Shown piece after piece: positions 1 to 13,000 of a DNA stretch of 64,000 nt; the stretch's first letter is position 1; every line of letters starts with the position of its first letter. The DNA is taken from the NCBI GenBank assembly GCA_037903475.1, contig JBAJFG010000370.1, forward strand, positions 1,912,501-1,976,500. Reading direction: 5' to 3'. The translations under genes were made by a program, and so were the position numbers. The stretch comes from Ancylostoma caninum (Eukaryota; Nematoda; Chromadorea; Rhabditida; Ancylostomatidae). The notes beneath the pieces are model-generated. The model saw only the letters and a program-made list of their open reading frames with translations, was not told the origin of the DNA and did not search any database.

Positions 1-1200
1 TTACAAAGTCCGCTGCTAAGCGCACTGCATGCAACTGAATTCCTATGGATTCAATTAGAAACGGTTTTTCTTGTATCAACATCGCTTAGATGTGATAATA
101 TCTTACTCATCATTCAGGAAACGCTCGAACACAAAATACTTCAGGGCCTAGATGCTTCCTTGAGATTACCCATGGTAAACGTGTCAACATATTCATATTT
201 ACCCATTATCTGGCACCCTCCAACTTACTTACGCATAGCTGTGGCCTAGTACACCTTACCCAGACGCTAACTATGAGTAACCATAACTACGGGTGTGAGA
301 ATACTCATCCTTTCAATAGTGCATCCAAACCCGGAGAAATCTGGAGAAGGAAAAACTCAATTTGAACAAAATCCCGTTCTTTGGTTCCAGATAACCATTT
401 AAGAATTTTTGAACGAATCTTGGTACATATTACCCCCGAACATCTACAAAGAGAAGAACAGATAGTTAAAGTAAGTCTTTGCATCTGCATTTCAGTACAT
501 GCGACTCAGGCAGGAATATTATCTGGGAAATCTGGTAATTTCTGAGGAAGCAGAGAAGTAACAGTGCTTTCCAAAACAAGCTTGCTCTATCGTAGGAATC
601 ATTATCTGGTGACCCCAGCAATCTTATGCTCGATTCATTCAAAATATATGTACAAAGAGTATTGAACAAAGAGTATAAAAATGAGCTTTGTAGGATAATG
701 GTGAGGTTCAACTCACACCGTTTTCATTTTTACGATATGTGAATGTCTTCGGCATATGCTAGTTCCAAGGATATATCTGGAACGTTCCAAAATGGCCGAA
801 AAATGGTTCTCTGTTAGAAAGACCGACTGTGTACCAGTGAGCTGTGGTGAAGTTTCAAAATCAGCTAGTATATAGAGCTGGGACGAGGTAGTGGTCGTCT
901 TCTATGAACAACGAACGCTCAGTCTCCTGGGAAGACTACTCAAAACGTTGTCCCCAACAGTTTTTTATTTACTTCTCAATGGTTTCACCTCTGTGAAAAA
1001 ACTGAAAAACGATAGTTAGTTCGCCTCGGTTCTCAAGTTCTGAGCTGATTTTAGAAGGGAGAGGTCTCCTCGCAGTCAATAACGCCGTAAGCTTTTGTTT
1101 TAGTAGAAAACAATGAGTTTCCTTGTAATATTATCTGTCTCGTAGATCATAGCAGTAAGATTGCGGCGCATTCCATATGGTAATGTAAACGTGAACAAAA
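1..1200. other. No gene recognised
   Basis: This is A+T-rich sequence with scattered stops on both strands. Two short minus-strand open frames cover 305-711 and meet at a possible acceptor, but I could not chain them into a credible protein. The only patterned piece is the dispersed motif at 162-220, which is listed separately. Confidence 0.5.
162..220 (+). repeat. Dispersed motif, copy 1 of 3
   Basis: This stretch contains TTACCCATGGTAAAC and, about 20 bases on, ATTTACCC followed by TCTGGCACC. The same ordered blocks recur at 18463-18520 on the plus strand and, more diverged, at 54401-54458 on the minus strand. Read in the frame beginning GAG ATT ACC it gives EITHGKRVN, and the third copy gives ETITGKRVD. 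It could be a decayed fragment of a coding repeat or transposon. The outer limits are unclear. Confidence 0.45.
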
Positions 1201-1387
1201 TTTCAAACACATGTTTTGAAAGTTCTTCTTGCTCTTAGCAAAAGTCACCAAAAAAATGGATGTGCTCGGCCGAAAGCAAAGGGTAAACGGCAGCTGTGTC
1301 TAGAAAAGACAGTTCAATTCGCGAACACTTGTAAGACAGCAGTTGAACAACTAGCAAAGCGTCACGTAGGACATCAACAACGACCGC

Positions 1388-1561
1388 ATGGCAGATGTTA
1401 GAGGAAAATTTCCAGAAATAGCAGTGAGACCATATATAAGCAGCTGGATCACTGTCCACTCGAACATAATGGAACATGGAAATGAGAAATCTGTGGAGGA
1501 GGAAAACTATCCCGAGTTCAAGGGTTCCAAAAAAGGGTTGCATATTAGACTGGAAGTGTAG
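1388..1561 (+). CDS. Hypothetical 57-residue open frame (candidate exon)
   Basis: I do not recognise this protein. The frame begins ATG GCA GAT GTT and stops at TAG 1559-1561. It is rich in Lys and Glu (for example VEEENYPEFKG) and its codon mix looks protein-coding. In-frame reading extends upstream to an acceptor-like CACGTAG ending at 1370, so this may be a terminal exon rather than a complete gene. A second coding-looking frame at 1216-1401 overlaps its start, preceded by the acceptor-like TTCTTGCTCTTAG. No domain, signal peptide or partner exon with a matching phase was established. It could equally be a fragment of an old transposon. Confidence 0.25.
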   Translation: MADVRGKFPEIAVRPYISSWITVHSNIMEHGNEKSVEEENYPEFKGSKKGLHIRLEV

Positions 1562-2499
1562 GGTGAAACTAGAATGAGCTGATTACAGCATAATTCGAAG
1601 CAAAAGCGCATGATCGAGCTAGCAAGTCCTACGTCCTCATCTTTCAATGAAAGTTGGCGTTCTAAGGTTATCCGGTAAAGTTAGAAGATGAATGGGCATT
1701 AAGAGAAACTTCTACAGTGAGGGAGAAGAAAGTCGAAGAGATTACTCACGGGATTCTCTTTACGCGACTCCTTCACGGGATTTTCTACTCAGAAGAAGGG
1801 AAAACCGCTTCCAAAAGATTCTCTTCAAAATTATAGATCTATTTTCGGCGGTTTTCACTGCTGTGGGGGGAGCATTTTTCCCTATTTTACGAGAAAATGA
1901 GCAGCAAAAGAGCTTCATGGGTGAGAAATTCCACCCTTGTGGAAGAAAAGACTGGAAGGCGAGGTAGCGCTGCGAGAAGTCTACCGCGTGCCGTCGAGCG
2001 CAGGCATCGACACCTGCTACGCGTGTGGTGGTCGGTTAACACGATGTTCGCGCCTCGATCATCAATCAAGAATTTATGTATGTCAGAGGCGAGTCATCGT
2101 TATCGCCGGACTACTCGGCCAACAATATATGAGCCACCGTGGAGCACACCGCATGCTGCACATGACCAACTCGCCTGCACTACGCGTCCCACTCGAGCGT
2201 GAACGTCGCGTGTTTGACGTGTCCGTTTCAGTTTGTGGGGTGAAAAAAGCGGTTGTCATTAGGGCGTTTCAAACATATTTAATTACTTTTTCTGCTCTGC
2301 TCCACTCTGGATAGTGTGCTTCACCGAGGAACATAGTCATGAAGATGTTAGAGAAAGAGGAAACACGTGAAATAGCCCCGTATCCGGAGAGGTAGGCGAG
2401 AAATGCAGATAATAGGTACTAATTTATTCGTTTCGAAACGGACTCTACCAATAGCGCTCAAGCTTCTTATGGTTTAGGTTCGACAAACTTGAGACAGTA
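1562..2499. other. No firm gene; GC-rich island with a 125-codon open frame
   Basis: Bases 1960-2220 are clearly more GC-rich than their surroundings. A plus-strand frame at 1937-2314 includes a CYACGG stretch and further cysteines that could mimic a zinc-binding knuckle. Other frames are open through the same GC-rich tract, so the frame may be compositional. No convincing splice sites were found. Confidence 0.3.
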
Positions 2500-2769
2500 C
2501 AGTGGACGTCAATGACGGTGGCCCATCCGCGGCCTCGAGAAGGACGCTGCGCAACCGCGCCGCGCGCACAGGAATCTGTGTCGTCTGCCGCTGGAATGCT
2601 ATTCCTAGGCGCTTTTCTTCCCTATTCGGTCGGAAATCCTTGAAACGGGTATAAAAGCTGCTAGAAATATCACAACAACAGCACAGGACATCGGTGACGT
2701 CGCGCGCGGCGCGGTGGCGCAGCGTCCTTTTCGAGGCCGCAGTTGGGCCACCGCCAGTAGGGTACACTG
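2500..2769. mobile_element. GC-rich TA-flanked MITE, copy A
   Basis: This is a 270-bp element with inverted ends of about 65 bases. The left end starts CAGTGGACGTCAATGACGG and the right end finishes with CCACCGCCAG then CACTG. It sits between TA dinucleotides at 2498-2499 and 2770-2771, the target duplication of Tc1/mariner-type insertion. The arms contain GCGGCCTCGAGAAGGACGC and CGCGCCGCGCGC. The centre resembles the centre of copy B at 5556-5821. There is no transposase, so it must have been moved in trans. Open frames inside it are compositional. Confidence 0.85.
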
Positions 2770-2771
2770 TA

Positions 2772-5199
2772 TCTGATGAATGGATTCATTGGCGTCGACG
2801 TGTGCCACGCGTAGGATCATGTATTCGTTCCAGTCACGAAGTCCGTAAAAACGCCGTTTTTTATAGACAAATGTCCAGTTTCTAATAAATGTGTCAGTCG
2901 AGCACTAGACATCAGAAGTATGTCTTCAGGAAAGTTAATGGACGAGTTTTCATGATTGATTGTGATTGCATGAGACATATGGCATATTTCACAGCGACAC
3001 GGTCGCTGTTTGAAGCAAAATGAAGCAAGTGCTAAATTCTTAGTGGAGAACTTCTTTGAATAAGGTACTGGAATGGTAATTATACGAACAGTTGAGGTTA
3101 AGTAAGTCGCGCTGACCCTGCCGCTGTGATGAATGCCATCGGCCTTAGAAACTTAATTTTCGGCTGAATTCTAACTTCTCAATTTTCCGGATTATCGGCA
3201 GTTTCTCGTTTACGGACAAACAATTTTTTTCCATTGTTCAGCCAACACTTCTTCGCACAGCAGTCGTTTAAAATACGAAAGCTACTGGATTATGGTCTCA
3301 AAATCTGTTCAAAAGAAGATTATAAACCTTACATCGGGAGGATATTTCCTCTCAGTGGTCGAGTAAATTCAGACAGTGGTGCTCAGAAATATCATCGTAG
3401 GCTATCAATCCTCTCTCTTGGTCTGTTCCCCTGTAGTCAGTCTCTAGGCCCATAGGTACGCTATCGATTCCTAGGATCATGCTGCAGTATGTCTTTTTGT
3501 ATTCTTGACTCAAAGCTATTTTTCTTTCAGTAAGCTATTTCCATGCAGTGATGTCATACTTCACAAAGAAATAGGAAATTACATCCTTGCTTTTTTCATC
3601 CTCCCTGGAGGCACATCCTAAAGCAGAATGGAGCCATGATAAGATCACAAGACAGAGACGTCTAATGCCGTGCATATAGGGGGATAAGGGTTTCAGGCAC
3701 TGTCCAGTAACGAGCAGATGACGTCAGTGAATGATTGATGTTTGTCTATGCACAAGAAGAAAGTTTAGGAGAGCTCCATTTTGTATCTTAGAAAGGAGTT
3801 GTATCTTAGAAATTTTCACAGCACCAAATAATGAAGAACAGTTGCCAAAGTTGTGAATGTGGACTTGTAAAGTTGCTATCATAACGTCCTAGCCTTTGTT
3901 TCCGGAAAAGTGCATGAGTTTCAACAAACATAAAAGTTTCTAACGGTTCTCTACCATGTTTACAGACGTTATACCGCAGAAGTCTCGAATTTCATGTCTT
4001 CCGCATGACAATAAACTTTTTTTTCCAACAGCAGTATTTTAAAAGTGCACTTAGAACGCAGTGAGGCGGCGCCTGTTCGGTGCAACGATATCCGAGGGTC
4101 ACAGAGTTGGAAAAAAAGGAATAGATGTTCAGAAGAACGGAACGACATTCACTTGTAAACAACGACTCCCTGTTTGCAGGGAAAACATTTGGGGAAAAAA
4201 CGGGGGAGGGATCGATGTGCTGTAGCTGTCGTGCCTAGTAAATCCCTAATGATAAAATTCGGGCGAACTCATCGGTCATCGCGCCGAAATGTTTTGAGTG
4301 GTAGCTGTTCGAAGCGGCGTTGGCGGATGGCATCCGAGAAAAACTATTGACCAAAACAGTCGTATTTGGAGGATGGACGACTTAGAGGTGGGTTGTGAAT
4401 GGATTAACTATCAAATCAAGAGCTATCCCTTTTGATTTTGCGCGAGTAACAACCGGCAATGAGCAGATATCGTGGACCACTGCTAATATTTTGACCGGGG
4501 GCCAACGAAGTAGTGGATGGAAGGGGATGAGGTGGGGAATTTGAAAATCAACGATTTGGCTATTAATGTAAGTTAAATTCCAGCAGTCTCAAAAAGAAGT
4601 TTTCTCAAAAACCAGAACCTCCTCCGAAGGAAATATCCTTTCACTCAACCCCCCAAAACTTTTCAGGTTTGTGGGGGAAAATTTGCAAAAATGGCACAGG
4701 TTCTGTCTTTGTGGAAATGCATACAAATCCCTATTACCGATATGGTAATCCAACATTTCGTCAATTTTGAGTAGCCCTGAAGACAGCCGAGGTGCCAGCT
4801 GACATCTGATACTCTGGGAGAGAATCAAGCACGATAAGTCGTATCGCTGTGCAATCAAATAGTGTCTTTTTCTCACGGGATCTCCTGCCGCCAAGCTCTT
4901 AGCTCGCATTTCTGTTGACCGCAGAAGTGCTCCACGCAAAAATCGCTACAGGAAGGGGACCTGATCAGAATAGGGCCGACTTTAATGTTCGGAGGAATTC
5001 GTGGAAGTTCGAACTCTTCAGGTCTCTCTCTCGAATTTTCCCACGATACTAGAATTGCAGTTTTTCAGCTTCTATTTAACAAATTAGAAGATACTCACCA
5101 TTTCCAGGGACATGAACAGTTTATAAGAGAAGGATATCGAATCCAGGAAATGTTTCACGGTTGAAGTGATACTTCTTGTCAGGACATTTGCCAATATAT
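2772..5199. other. No gene recognised
   Basis: This is unpatterned A+T-rich sequence. Several open frames of 60-120 codons exist, the longest on the minus strand at 4589-4939. None has flanking splice signals, a recognisable domain or a matching partner exon. Confidence 0.45.
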
Positions 5200-5200
5200 A

Positions 5201-5282
5201 AATGAATGAATGAACGAATGAATGGATGAATGGATGAATGAATGAATGGATGAATGAATGAATGAATGAATGAATGCCTAGA
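5201..5282. repeat. AATG tetranucleotide microsatellite
   Basis: The AATG unit is repeated about twenty times with scattered GATG variants and one ACGA interruption. The minus-strand reading gives repeated HSFI peptides. These explain two overlapping minus-strand open frames here that are not genes. Confidence 0.95.
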
Positions 5283-5555
5283 TGAATCAATCAATTGGTC
5301 AGTCAATCATTCATCAATATATGTATGTACTAATTGCCTCAGAACCTAAAAGATGAGCAGTCAAGGAGGCGTATCCACTTTTTTCCAGGATAGGGAACGT
5401 TTTAGGTTTAGCTTTGGGCAAATTTGAGAGTATATATTGCTGAAATATGGAGAAAGAACTTTCGTACAGAATCTGACCCTATTAAGGCTTTGAACTCCCT
5501 ACATTTCACATTCTTTCTTTACATTATGGTCTTCCTGTTTCATCGCTTATAAATA

Positions 5556-5821
5556 CACTGGACGACAATTGCGGTGGCCCATCCGCGGCCTCGAGAAGGA
5601 CGCAGCGCAACCGCGCCGCGCGCCCCGAGACAGGTGTCGTCTGATGCAGGAATGCTATTTCTAGTCGCTTTCTTCCCGATTTGATCAAAAATCCTTAAAA
5701 TCGGGCAGAAAAGCTCTAGATATAGCATAACAGCAGAAAACATCTTTTACGACGCCTGCGGCGCGGTTGCGCGGCGTGCTTCTTGAGGCCGCGGATGTGC
5801 CACCGCCAATGACGTTCACTG
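5556..5821. mobile_element. GC-rich TA-flanked MITE, copy B
   Basis: This 266-bp element belongs to the same family as the one at 2500-2769. It starts CACTGGACGACAATTGCGG, ends with CCACCGCCAATGACGTTCA then CTG, and has TA on both sides (5554-5555 and 5822-5823). The arms share GTGGCCCATCCGCGGCC with copy A, and the two copies differ at scattered positions. It has no coding capacity. Confidence 0.85.
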
Positions 5822-6299
5822 TAAATGTCGTAATTGCCTCGAAGAGCCGCTAGAACGTATGAAGCGATTAGTACTACGGTGCTTTTTAAATTTCATGCAT
5901 TGAGAAAAAAATTGAGTTTTAACATGGTCGACACTAACTCGTATGGCAGCTCCACTAGCCGATTTTTTGCCGAAACAGCACTGATGAATCTATGGGCAAG
6001 AAACTGCATCTGGCAAGAGTAAAGGCGTTGCGGAAGAGCTATGGCTCCGAGCAAAGGTCCCAGTCGGATAATATATTTTCAGCGTGAATGCTCCAAGCTT
6101 GAAAAATTGGTCTTTCAAGAGAAATTATTTAGTTCCACATAATTAAACAGAATGCCTCATTGGAGAAGTTGTACGACTCGTACCCTAATTAGTTCGCTTT
6201 TCAACTTCTTCAGCACCATATTGAGACTCCAATGTTTAAGCTAGTTTATTGGGGTAGCTGTCGGGACTGGAACGCCCTTATCAAGGACCCTATGACATA

Positions 6300-6608
6300 C
6301 AGGGGTATCAAAAAGTTTCCGGCGTGGACCACTCGGCAGATTAGCTACCGGAGAAGACCAATACACTCTTCAAATTGTCGTTTTATAAGACTTACCCAAT
6401 TTCATCAACCGAATATAAACACCGAACCTAGACTCTTTTTCGTTATTTATTTCGTTGCGCCGAAGTGCCGTTTCAGATTTTCTCACAGGTTCTAGTAGCT
6501 AGAAACTTTGCGAATTATTATGAAATGCTTCACCCTACATGGTGCTCTCAAAACTGTACAGAAATATGGAACAGGAAAGCGTAAGCCGGAAATTTTTTGA
6601 TACCCCTG
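6300..6608. mobile_element. TA-flanked MITE with CAGGGGTATC ends
   Basis: The left end reads CAGGGGTATCAAAAAGTTTC and the right end is its near-exact reverse complement. Both are followed by CCGGC inward and bounded by TA (6298-6299 and 6609-6610). The 309-bp length, TA duplication and lack of transposase fit a Tc1/mariner-superfamily MITE. The plus-strand open frame at 6232-6495 runs across its edge and is not a gene. Confidence 0.85.
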
Positions 6609-7144
6609 TACATTATACGAGATGAGAAGCCCATAGGGCAATTGTGCCCCATCAAATTATCGTTCTAGTAACGAAAGAAGAGCTAAAGTAAACTCTGCTG
6701 AGAACAAGTAGCTGGGAACGTTGTCGGTTGAAGTTTTCAAACCTATTTCAGGGCGGATTGAAGGAACAAATGAAGCAGTTCCTTGCCAAACAATTATTTC
6801 TAAGAACACCTGAAATGGTAGCGACACTTGGAAAAATAACTTTGTTCCTGGTCATATTTGACTCCGTCTCAAGTTTGGCAACGTAGTATCAGCTGATTTT
6901 GGTATTTCAAAGCTGCTGGCCAGAACGGGTGATTGTTCAAATCAGGGGCTAACATTTCTTCGTTCTAGGCTGGGACCAACATAACTTGACCAATCAGGCC
7001 AACCAACAACTCTCATCATGTAAGAGTAGATCGATGGCCCAACTATGTCTAAAGAAGCTTACAAAATCAACTAAATTATGTCTAAAGTATTTATATTCAA
7101 AATCCGAGTGTTCGATTTGGAATAAGTCGGCGATGGGATTATTC

Positions 7145-7510
7145 AAAAAAAGAAGAGCCCTACAGCCAGAAACGAAAAGAAAGGCGTAGAGCTCCGTGGT
7201 TCTGAAAAATTCGAATTTTCAGAGGAGCTCCTGAATTATTTGTCAAATACATGATTTTATTCAATTTTTTGAGTTGCTGAGCTTGGGAGGGAATTCACTA
7301 GGTCAGTATGATCTGCCTCTGAATAATATCTTTGATCCAAAAAAGGAACAGCTCTACAGCCAGGGACGGAAAGAAGGGCCGTAGAGCTCCGTGGTTCTGA
7401 AAAATTCGAATTTCCAGACAAGCGCCTGAATTTATTTTATTCAATTTTTATTGCTGAGCTTGGGGGGATTTCATTAGGTCAGTATGGTCCGCTTCTGAGT
7501 AATTTCTTTT
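7145..7510. repeat. Two-unit direct tandem repeat, period about 192 bp
   Basis: Unit 1 begins near 7145 and unit 2 near 7338. Both contain CTACAGCCAG, then TAGAGCTCCGTGGTTCTG, then AAAAATTCGAATTT, and end around GGTCAGTATG. Unit 2 carries an internal deletion of about 15-20 bases. It is a local segmental duplication with no coding content. Confidence 0.85.
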
Positions 7511-9835
7511 ATTTTACTAATGAAATACTACACATGTTTAGATGATGAGTAACTAAGCAGCTGACTGTGGGATTCGCCAGGAAAGACGAAGCTTACATGG
7601 TCACAGCTCGAAGCTCACAGCAGCAGTATTGCTAATCAGAATAAGTTTCAAAGAAGGGTTCGGAAGAAGAGGAACCATCATAATTGGCCACGGAACCGAG
7701 AAAAGGCAGAAAGACGTAGGTGTGTTATGGTCTCAAGCTTATTTTCTTGAAAAATACATCGCTATGAGAAAGTTTTCAAACTAATGGATATGTGCGCAAA
7801 TATGTGCATAGGAGCACCTGCAAATATCCAACGAAACAAACGCCGTCAGGGATTGTTTATGTTGCCTAATCCAAGGAATTAAATCATCGACGCGAAACCG
7901 CACAAAGCACCTGCTCAAAGCACACTATCAAACAGTCAAACACAACAACAACGACGTGTAAAATCAACTAGAGGAAGAAATTTTATTCCAAGAAACGTCA
8001 TTCCTTTTGGTGTTTATAGTACACATTTTCGGCCGTATTCAACGATGTCGCTGTTTCCGTAGTTCTCACTGGCCATTTTTAAGAACGCCTCGTGGAGTGC
8101 CATCTGGATTAAAGCGCACTCTAAATATTCATGGAAACGCTTCCAATCACCTGGGAACAACAGCGAAACGACAACCTCTGCTTGGACGACGGCAGACTTG
8201 AGGTAGACGATCCGTGATACATCTCGCTATCATCGCGGTATTGTGGCGGATGTGTGGAGAAGACAACTGTCCCCATTGGGATACCGAACCCGCCTGAGAA
8301 AAGACTTCGGTTCATGATATTCATTATATTCAGGAAGAATTACTATATCTGAGTTCCAGAATATCAGTGGACACAATCCTAATGTATACTAAGAAAATAC
8401 AGCGTAAAAATAGCGTAGTGGTGACAAAATATAGTATCTAGAGTAGACAATATATAGCAGCATAAATAATACTAGTAAACAAATATACAGTAAAATAGAA
8501 TATAGTAGCGTAGTAGCAGCAACAACAATAATATGTATACAGCAGCATAGTATAATAGTAAGTATATATATAATAGTAAATGGTATATTATTATTAATGT
8601 TGGAACCGTGAAATCGTTTAACCCGTTGAATTTGCGGTTTACCACATACCATTTTAACGCAATTGCATGCATCTCGATAAAAGAAGTATTACGTAGTTGA
8701 AAAAGCAAGACATCCTTAGAAATTCGGAAAAGTAAACAGGACATGTGTACTCAGAAAACTGTGTGATGACTGATTGCAACAAGAACAACACAGTTCGAAA
8801 GAATAGCCAGTTTCAGAAAATGGAGTTTGGAAATTCGCTATATTAATAAATAAATAGCCCCCGCATCCGACACCGTAGATCAAACCTCTTAAAGGGGTGA
8901 GGAGTGCTTTAGTACCAACTAACTGGCACAGATCTTTGAGGAAGTCGCGTTCTTCTCACCATCCAAATGTGGTATCGTCTTGAGTTAAGGCCTTTCATTG
9001 TAGAAAAAAGTTCTGTTGCGCGACTATACGAAGTAAACAGGGACAATCGATGGTAAATAACTGGTCATATCCCAGCGTCATCACGTCTACAACTTTGTTC
9101 CTCTGCCTGACGAGGCGCCAATTTACACTTTTTGGTAAATATGTCTGTGGAACCGAGAACTAAGAACATGGAACTCTGTTCAATTATACAATGGTAGATT
9201 ATTTAGATTAGGACCAATGCATGAAAGGGCCAGCGCACTATTGGTGGATGCAAGCACCTCAGGATGGCAACGCTTCCCAGCAAGCTCAGCTCAGATCAAG
9301 GACCAACCCTTTCACTGGGGCTATTTCAGCTCATGAAGAATCAGAGAAATAGCGTAGAAATCGAGAATGTTATAAGAAATGCTAGCATCCCCTTGTTCTC
9401 TTCCCTTTACAGGCTACTTCTGTAACAGGTTCCAGTAGCTTTTCTCTAATAAGTCATCTTTCTTGCACTATGCAATCAGTCGCTCTATTGCCTTTTTCTT
9501 TCCAGAAGTTTCCGAACAACTCAGCAGAAAACCATCACTTCCCCATAGATAACTTATGCCTTTGTTGTCGCTCATCACGTTCCTTTTGAAGACGGTCTGC
9601 TGACATCGATTAGTCATCGGTGCGCGTTCTTTCGGGAAGGGTGTGGCGCGCGGGGACTGACTAATGGCGAATAGCGGACAGATGTTCGGGTCAATGCGGA
9701 ATTAAATCGATTAGCGGGTTTTCTTCGAAGTGCAAGTCCAGTGAATCCGGAACCCAAGGATACTGATGAAATCAGGCGATGAGCATCAGTTTTTTAGTGT
9801 TTTTAAAAATTACTGATGAAGACATCAGCATTCTC
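7511..9835. other. No gene recognised; AT-rich block 8390-8600
   Basis: The stretch 8390-8600 is a degenerate run of ATAGTA-like and TAGTAGC-like words, which creates hydrophobic open frames on the minus strand. The rest is unpatterned and holds no exon I can support. Confidence 0.45.
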
Positions 9836-10079
9836 TGATAACTGTGCAGGACGAACGCAGACCAAACGGCGTAATGGTTCGGGTAGAAACCCTAGCAGCA
9901 ACGGATGCCAGTTGCTGCCATCCTCCGCTCGATTGCTGCTCAATCTGTCGGCCCGTTAGCAATTGCTGAGGGACGGCAGCAATCAAGGTGAGGATGGCAG
10001 CAACTGGCAACCGTTGCTACTAGGGTTTCTACCCGAACCATTACGCCATTCGGGCTGCGTTCGTGCTGCATAGTTATCA
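9836..10079. mobile_element. Fold-back MITE, 244 bp
   Basis: The arms are about 100 bases long and highly similar. The left arm has TGATAACTGTGCAG, then GCGTAATGGTTCGGGTAGAA, then CAGTTGCTGCCATCCTC. The right arm is the reverse complement with few changes. The spacer is only about 40 bases. There is no coding capacity and no target duplication could be assigned. The close match of the arms suggests a fairly recent insertion. Confidence 0.85.
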
Positions 10080-13000
10080 TAGTTAGAGTGCCTAATCTGT
10101 ACGGTTTCTTCTTATTCTGATCGTTTCAACAGAATTTAATAATTTATTCATCAATGAAGCACGCATAGTCACCTATTGGCTATTATTTTCACCACTTCGA
10201 CTTCAAAAAAGCTTTTTTTCATCCAAATTACAGAGGACTCAAGCAATCGGGGCCCTTACGAGGCATTGCACTTTGCTGCAGTACCACACGACTAAAATTG
10301 CCTTATTCTCGCTCCTTACCCTAAGCCAGCCGCACCGCTGCAGTGTGCACTGCGTCGCGCGTTCCTCTTCGGATTCTCTATATAGAGACTTGGGACAAAA
10401 TAGTCTTCTAAAATAATGACTACTCGTTTTATGTTACCATGAACATTTCCACATAGGGAATTTCTGGCGCCGATGCCCCTTTTTGTCACATACCATCCCT
10501 CGTTTGATTGCACGACAGAACCTAGGCTGCAAAGCTGTGATTGGCCGATTCGCATGAGCGTCGCGGCTGCACCCACCGCTATCGCGAACAGTTTCACGAG
10601 GAAATAGACGAGCTATCTCAGATTTAAATGAAATTGCAATTGCTTGTTCATGAATAAATGACCACGAGCAAGACCGATAGAACAAGCGATTGATCCATTG
10701 TGTCGAGTTTATAAGACCTATGAAACTCTAAAGTTTACTCCAGTGCCGCACCCGACGCGGCGCGGTCGCGTTGCGGCAAGAGACGTTTCCGCTCTGTAGT
10801 GGCCATAACATGACAAGATGCAAAATTAGGTTTCTAGCCCAGACAGATAGATTTTTTTTCTTGGGAAGTTCCCGACCGATACTGTGTAATACCATGGAGA
10901 ATTCCCAGACGTGGTGTAGAAGACGTTGATGGAGCTGAGTGCAAAGTACATCCATTTTTAGTGCACATCATAATACCGAATCCTATAATGTACCGTGACA
11001 AATTGAATTTTCAACCGACTATCCTTGAATTTCTTTTCATCCATGGTCACGGTTTGGCTACTGTCTTCTTTTTCTTGTTAATGCAGTTTCTTAGTTCATC
11101 CTACTTTTGACTAGTGTTCTGCCTTGAATAAAGACACACAGCTGAATTTTGGTTGTAAGGAACGAACGTGATCGCCGAGAAAGAACCAGATGAAAAATCG
11201 TGACCCAGTGGCGCAGTTTTGTGTAGAGACCAAAGCGCAAGCGACGCATGTGTAACGCTAATTGCGCGTGTGGAGGACGCTATCATTTTGTCCATGGGAA
11301 ATGAGTCCATTTTAATCATAGTGTTCCCTTAATTACAAAAGAATTTCCAATGAACTTACAGGTGGAAAAACGCAAAAACAATATGAGTTAATTTCTGGAG
11401 GGCAAACCACTTGTGATATAAGTTTATTCAGGTAGGAGAATACTCTACATGAAGACCAAACCACATGAGTGTACCAGACTGCTTTTCCGTGCACGACGGG
11501 GGGGGGGGATGTGGCAGCGAAAGAAGTCCGTTGTAAGCTTTCCTGTACCTTTCTAGAGACTGTGCCGTGTCGTTCTCGACCTCTGTAGCTTTGTAGGAAA
11601 TTTCTAGGACATTAAAGAGAAAAAAATGGGGGTCTAAGCAATCCTATGTATATCTTAGCGTGACGCTGGGGATCTTCACTACCCCCAGAATTGATTGAAA
11701 TTGCTCGTGGGTAAAGAGAGATTCTAGTGGGAAGAAAGGAGTAGTGTATGATCGGTCGTACTATGTACTTTTGAAAAGAAAGGCACGCCGTACCAGAATT
11801 CCAAGAAAATGAGTCATAGTAAATTGGTAATGCTACAGTTTAGGATGAGGTCCTTACAACCTATCTATTCCGGTAGAACTAGCCATGTTTTCTTTCCAAT
11901 TGTCATGTAGAATATACAGAAGGACTCCATGTTTCTTTGCCAAAACAGTTACATTACTGCAACAACCTCCAGAAACTTCACATCTTCATCTACTCCGTCT
12001 GAACGTTCAACCTATCAGCAGCATTTTCGACTGAGACGCCAACAATGGTACTTAGTACTCTCTTACAGGATATGTCCTGCCCACTCTCCTAAAGTGGACG
12101 AGATCTCCAGGGAAAATGAGTATGGTTTGTCCGGACGACTGGTCTCAGTAAGTGACGAGAAATGATAAGAAGAGTAGCAATGCAGGTGTACCAAAAATTT
12201 CAAAATAAACTAATCCATTCTGGATGAGCTCGTCCATTCTGACTGCTCAGGACAGGTTGCTTAGAACTTTCCCATGGTCTTTCGTTAATCGCAGCACGAA
12301 CGCACTCTGCAAAGTCGTTTACGCTGTTCGAGGATCGCTTCACGCACCCTTTCTGACCTTACGATTTCAACTCAAGTAACACTGCAGAGCAGCGCTCGGC
12401 GAGCGACGAGCAGTGCTTGTAAACAAAAGATCGCATTTTTCGAGAGATTAGCAAATAATGCCGTGCACACTTTGCGCAAAGCATTCGGCAGTGAGTTTTA
12501 CTGTTATATCGATTGATTCATACAAACTGGTCTGTTACACTTGTTAAGAGATTGCTGTTATGCTGTCGGGACGGAGCCTGTTATGGGAGGGGGAATGTTA
12601 GGGAATTTTATGGTAAAAGTGAAAGACGAGTAAGTGGGAATGGAGTTTCTGTATGCGCTTTGGTTGGTAATTGTGGAGTAGAAGGTATCATAAGCCAAAC
12701 ACTGAGAGCTGCCAGGACCAGTGTAATGAGCAGAACCCGTACAACATTAACGGTTAGGACACTAAAAGCTGCGGACAATTAACATTAACAGTTGACAACG
12801 TTGTAAGAACTTCAGTAACTAGCACTGTTGACGAATTTGCACATTTGCAACAATCGTGAGCTAGGGTAACGCAGGAGGGGCCTTTCGTAGTTTGGTCCTA
12901 ACCAATCATAATTTGTTCTCGGCACAAGAAGTCGATTTTTATTCCAGCACAACATTGTGGACGGCTTCGTATGGAGAGGGCTGTGCAGTCGAGATCTACG

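Noticed and set aside
5084..5306. Minus-strand frames with repeated HSFI peptides
   Set aside because: They are produced entirely by the AATG microsatellite.
10316..10597. Signal-peptide-like minus-strand frame starting MKLFAIAVGAAATL
   Set aside because: Its continuation lacks a donor or a credible mature protein, and no acceptor precedes the ATG.
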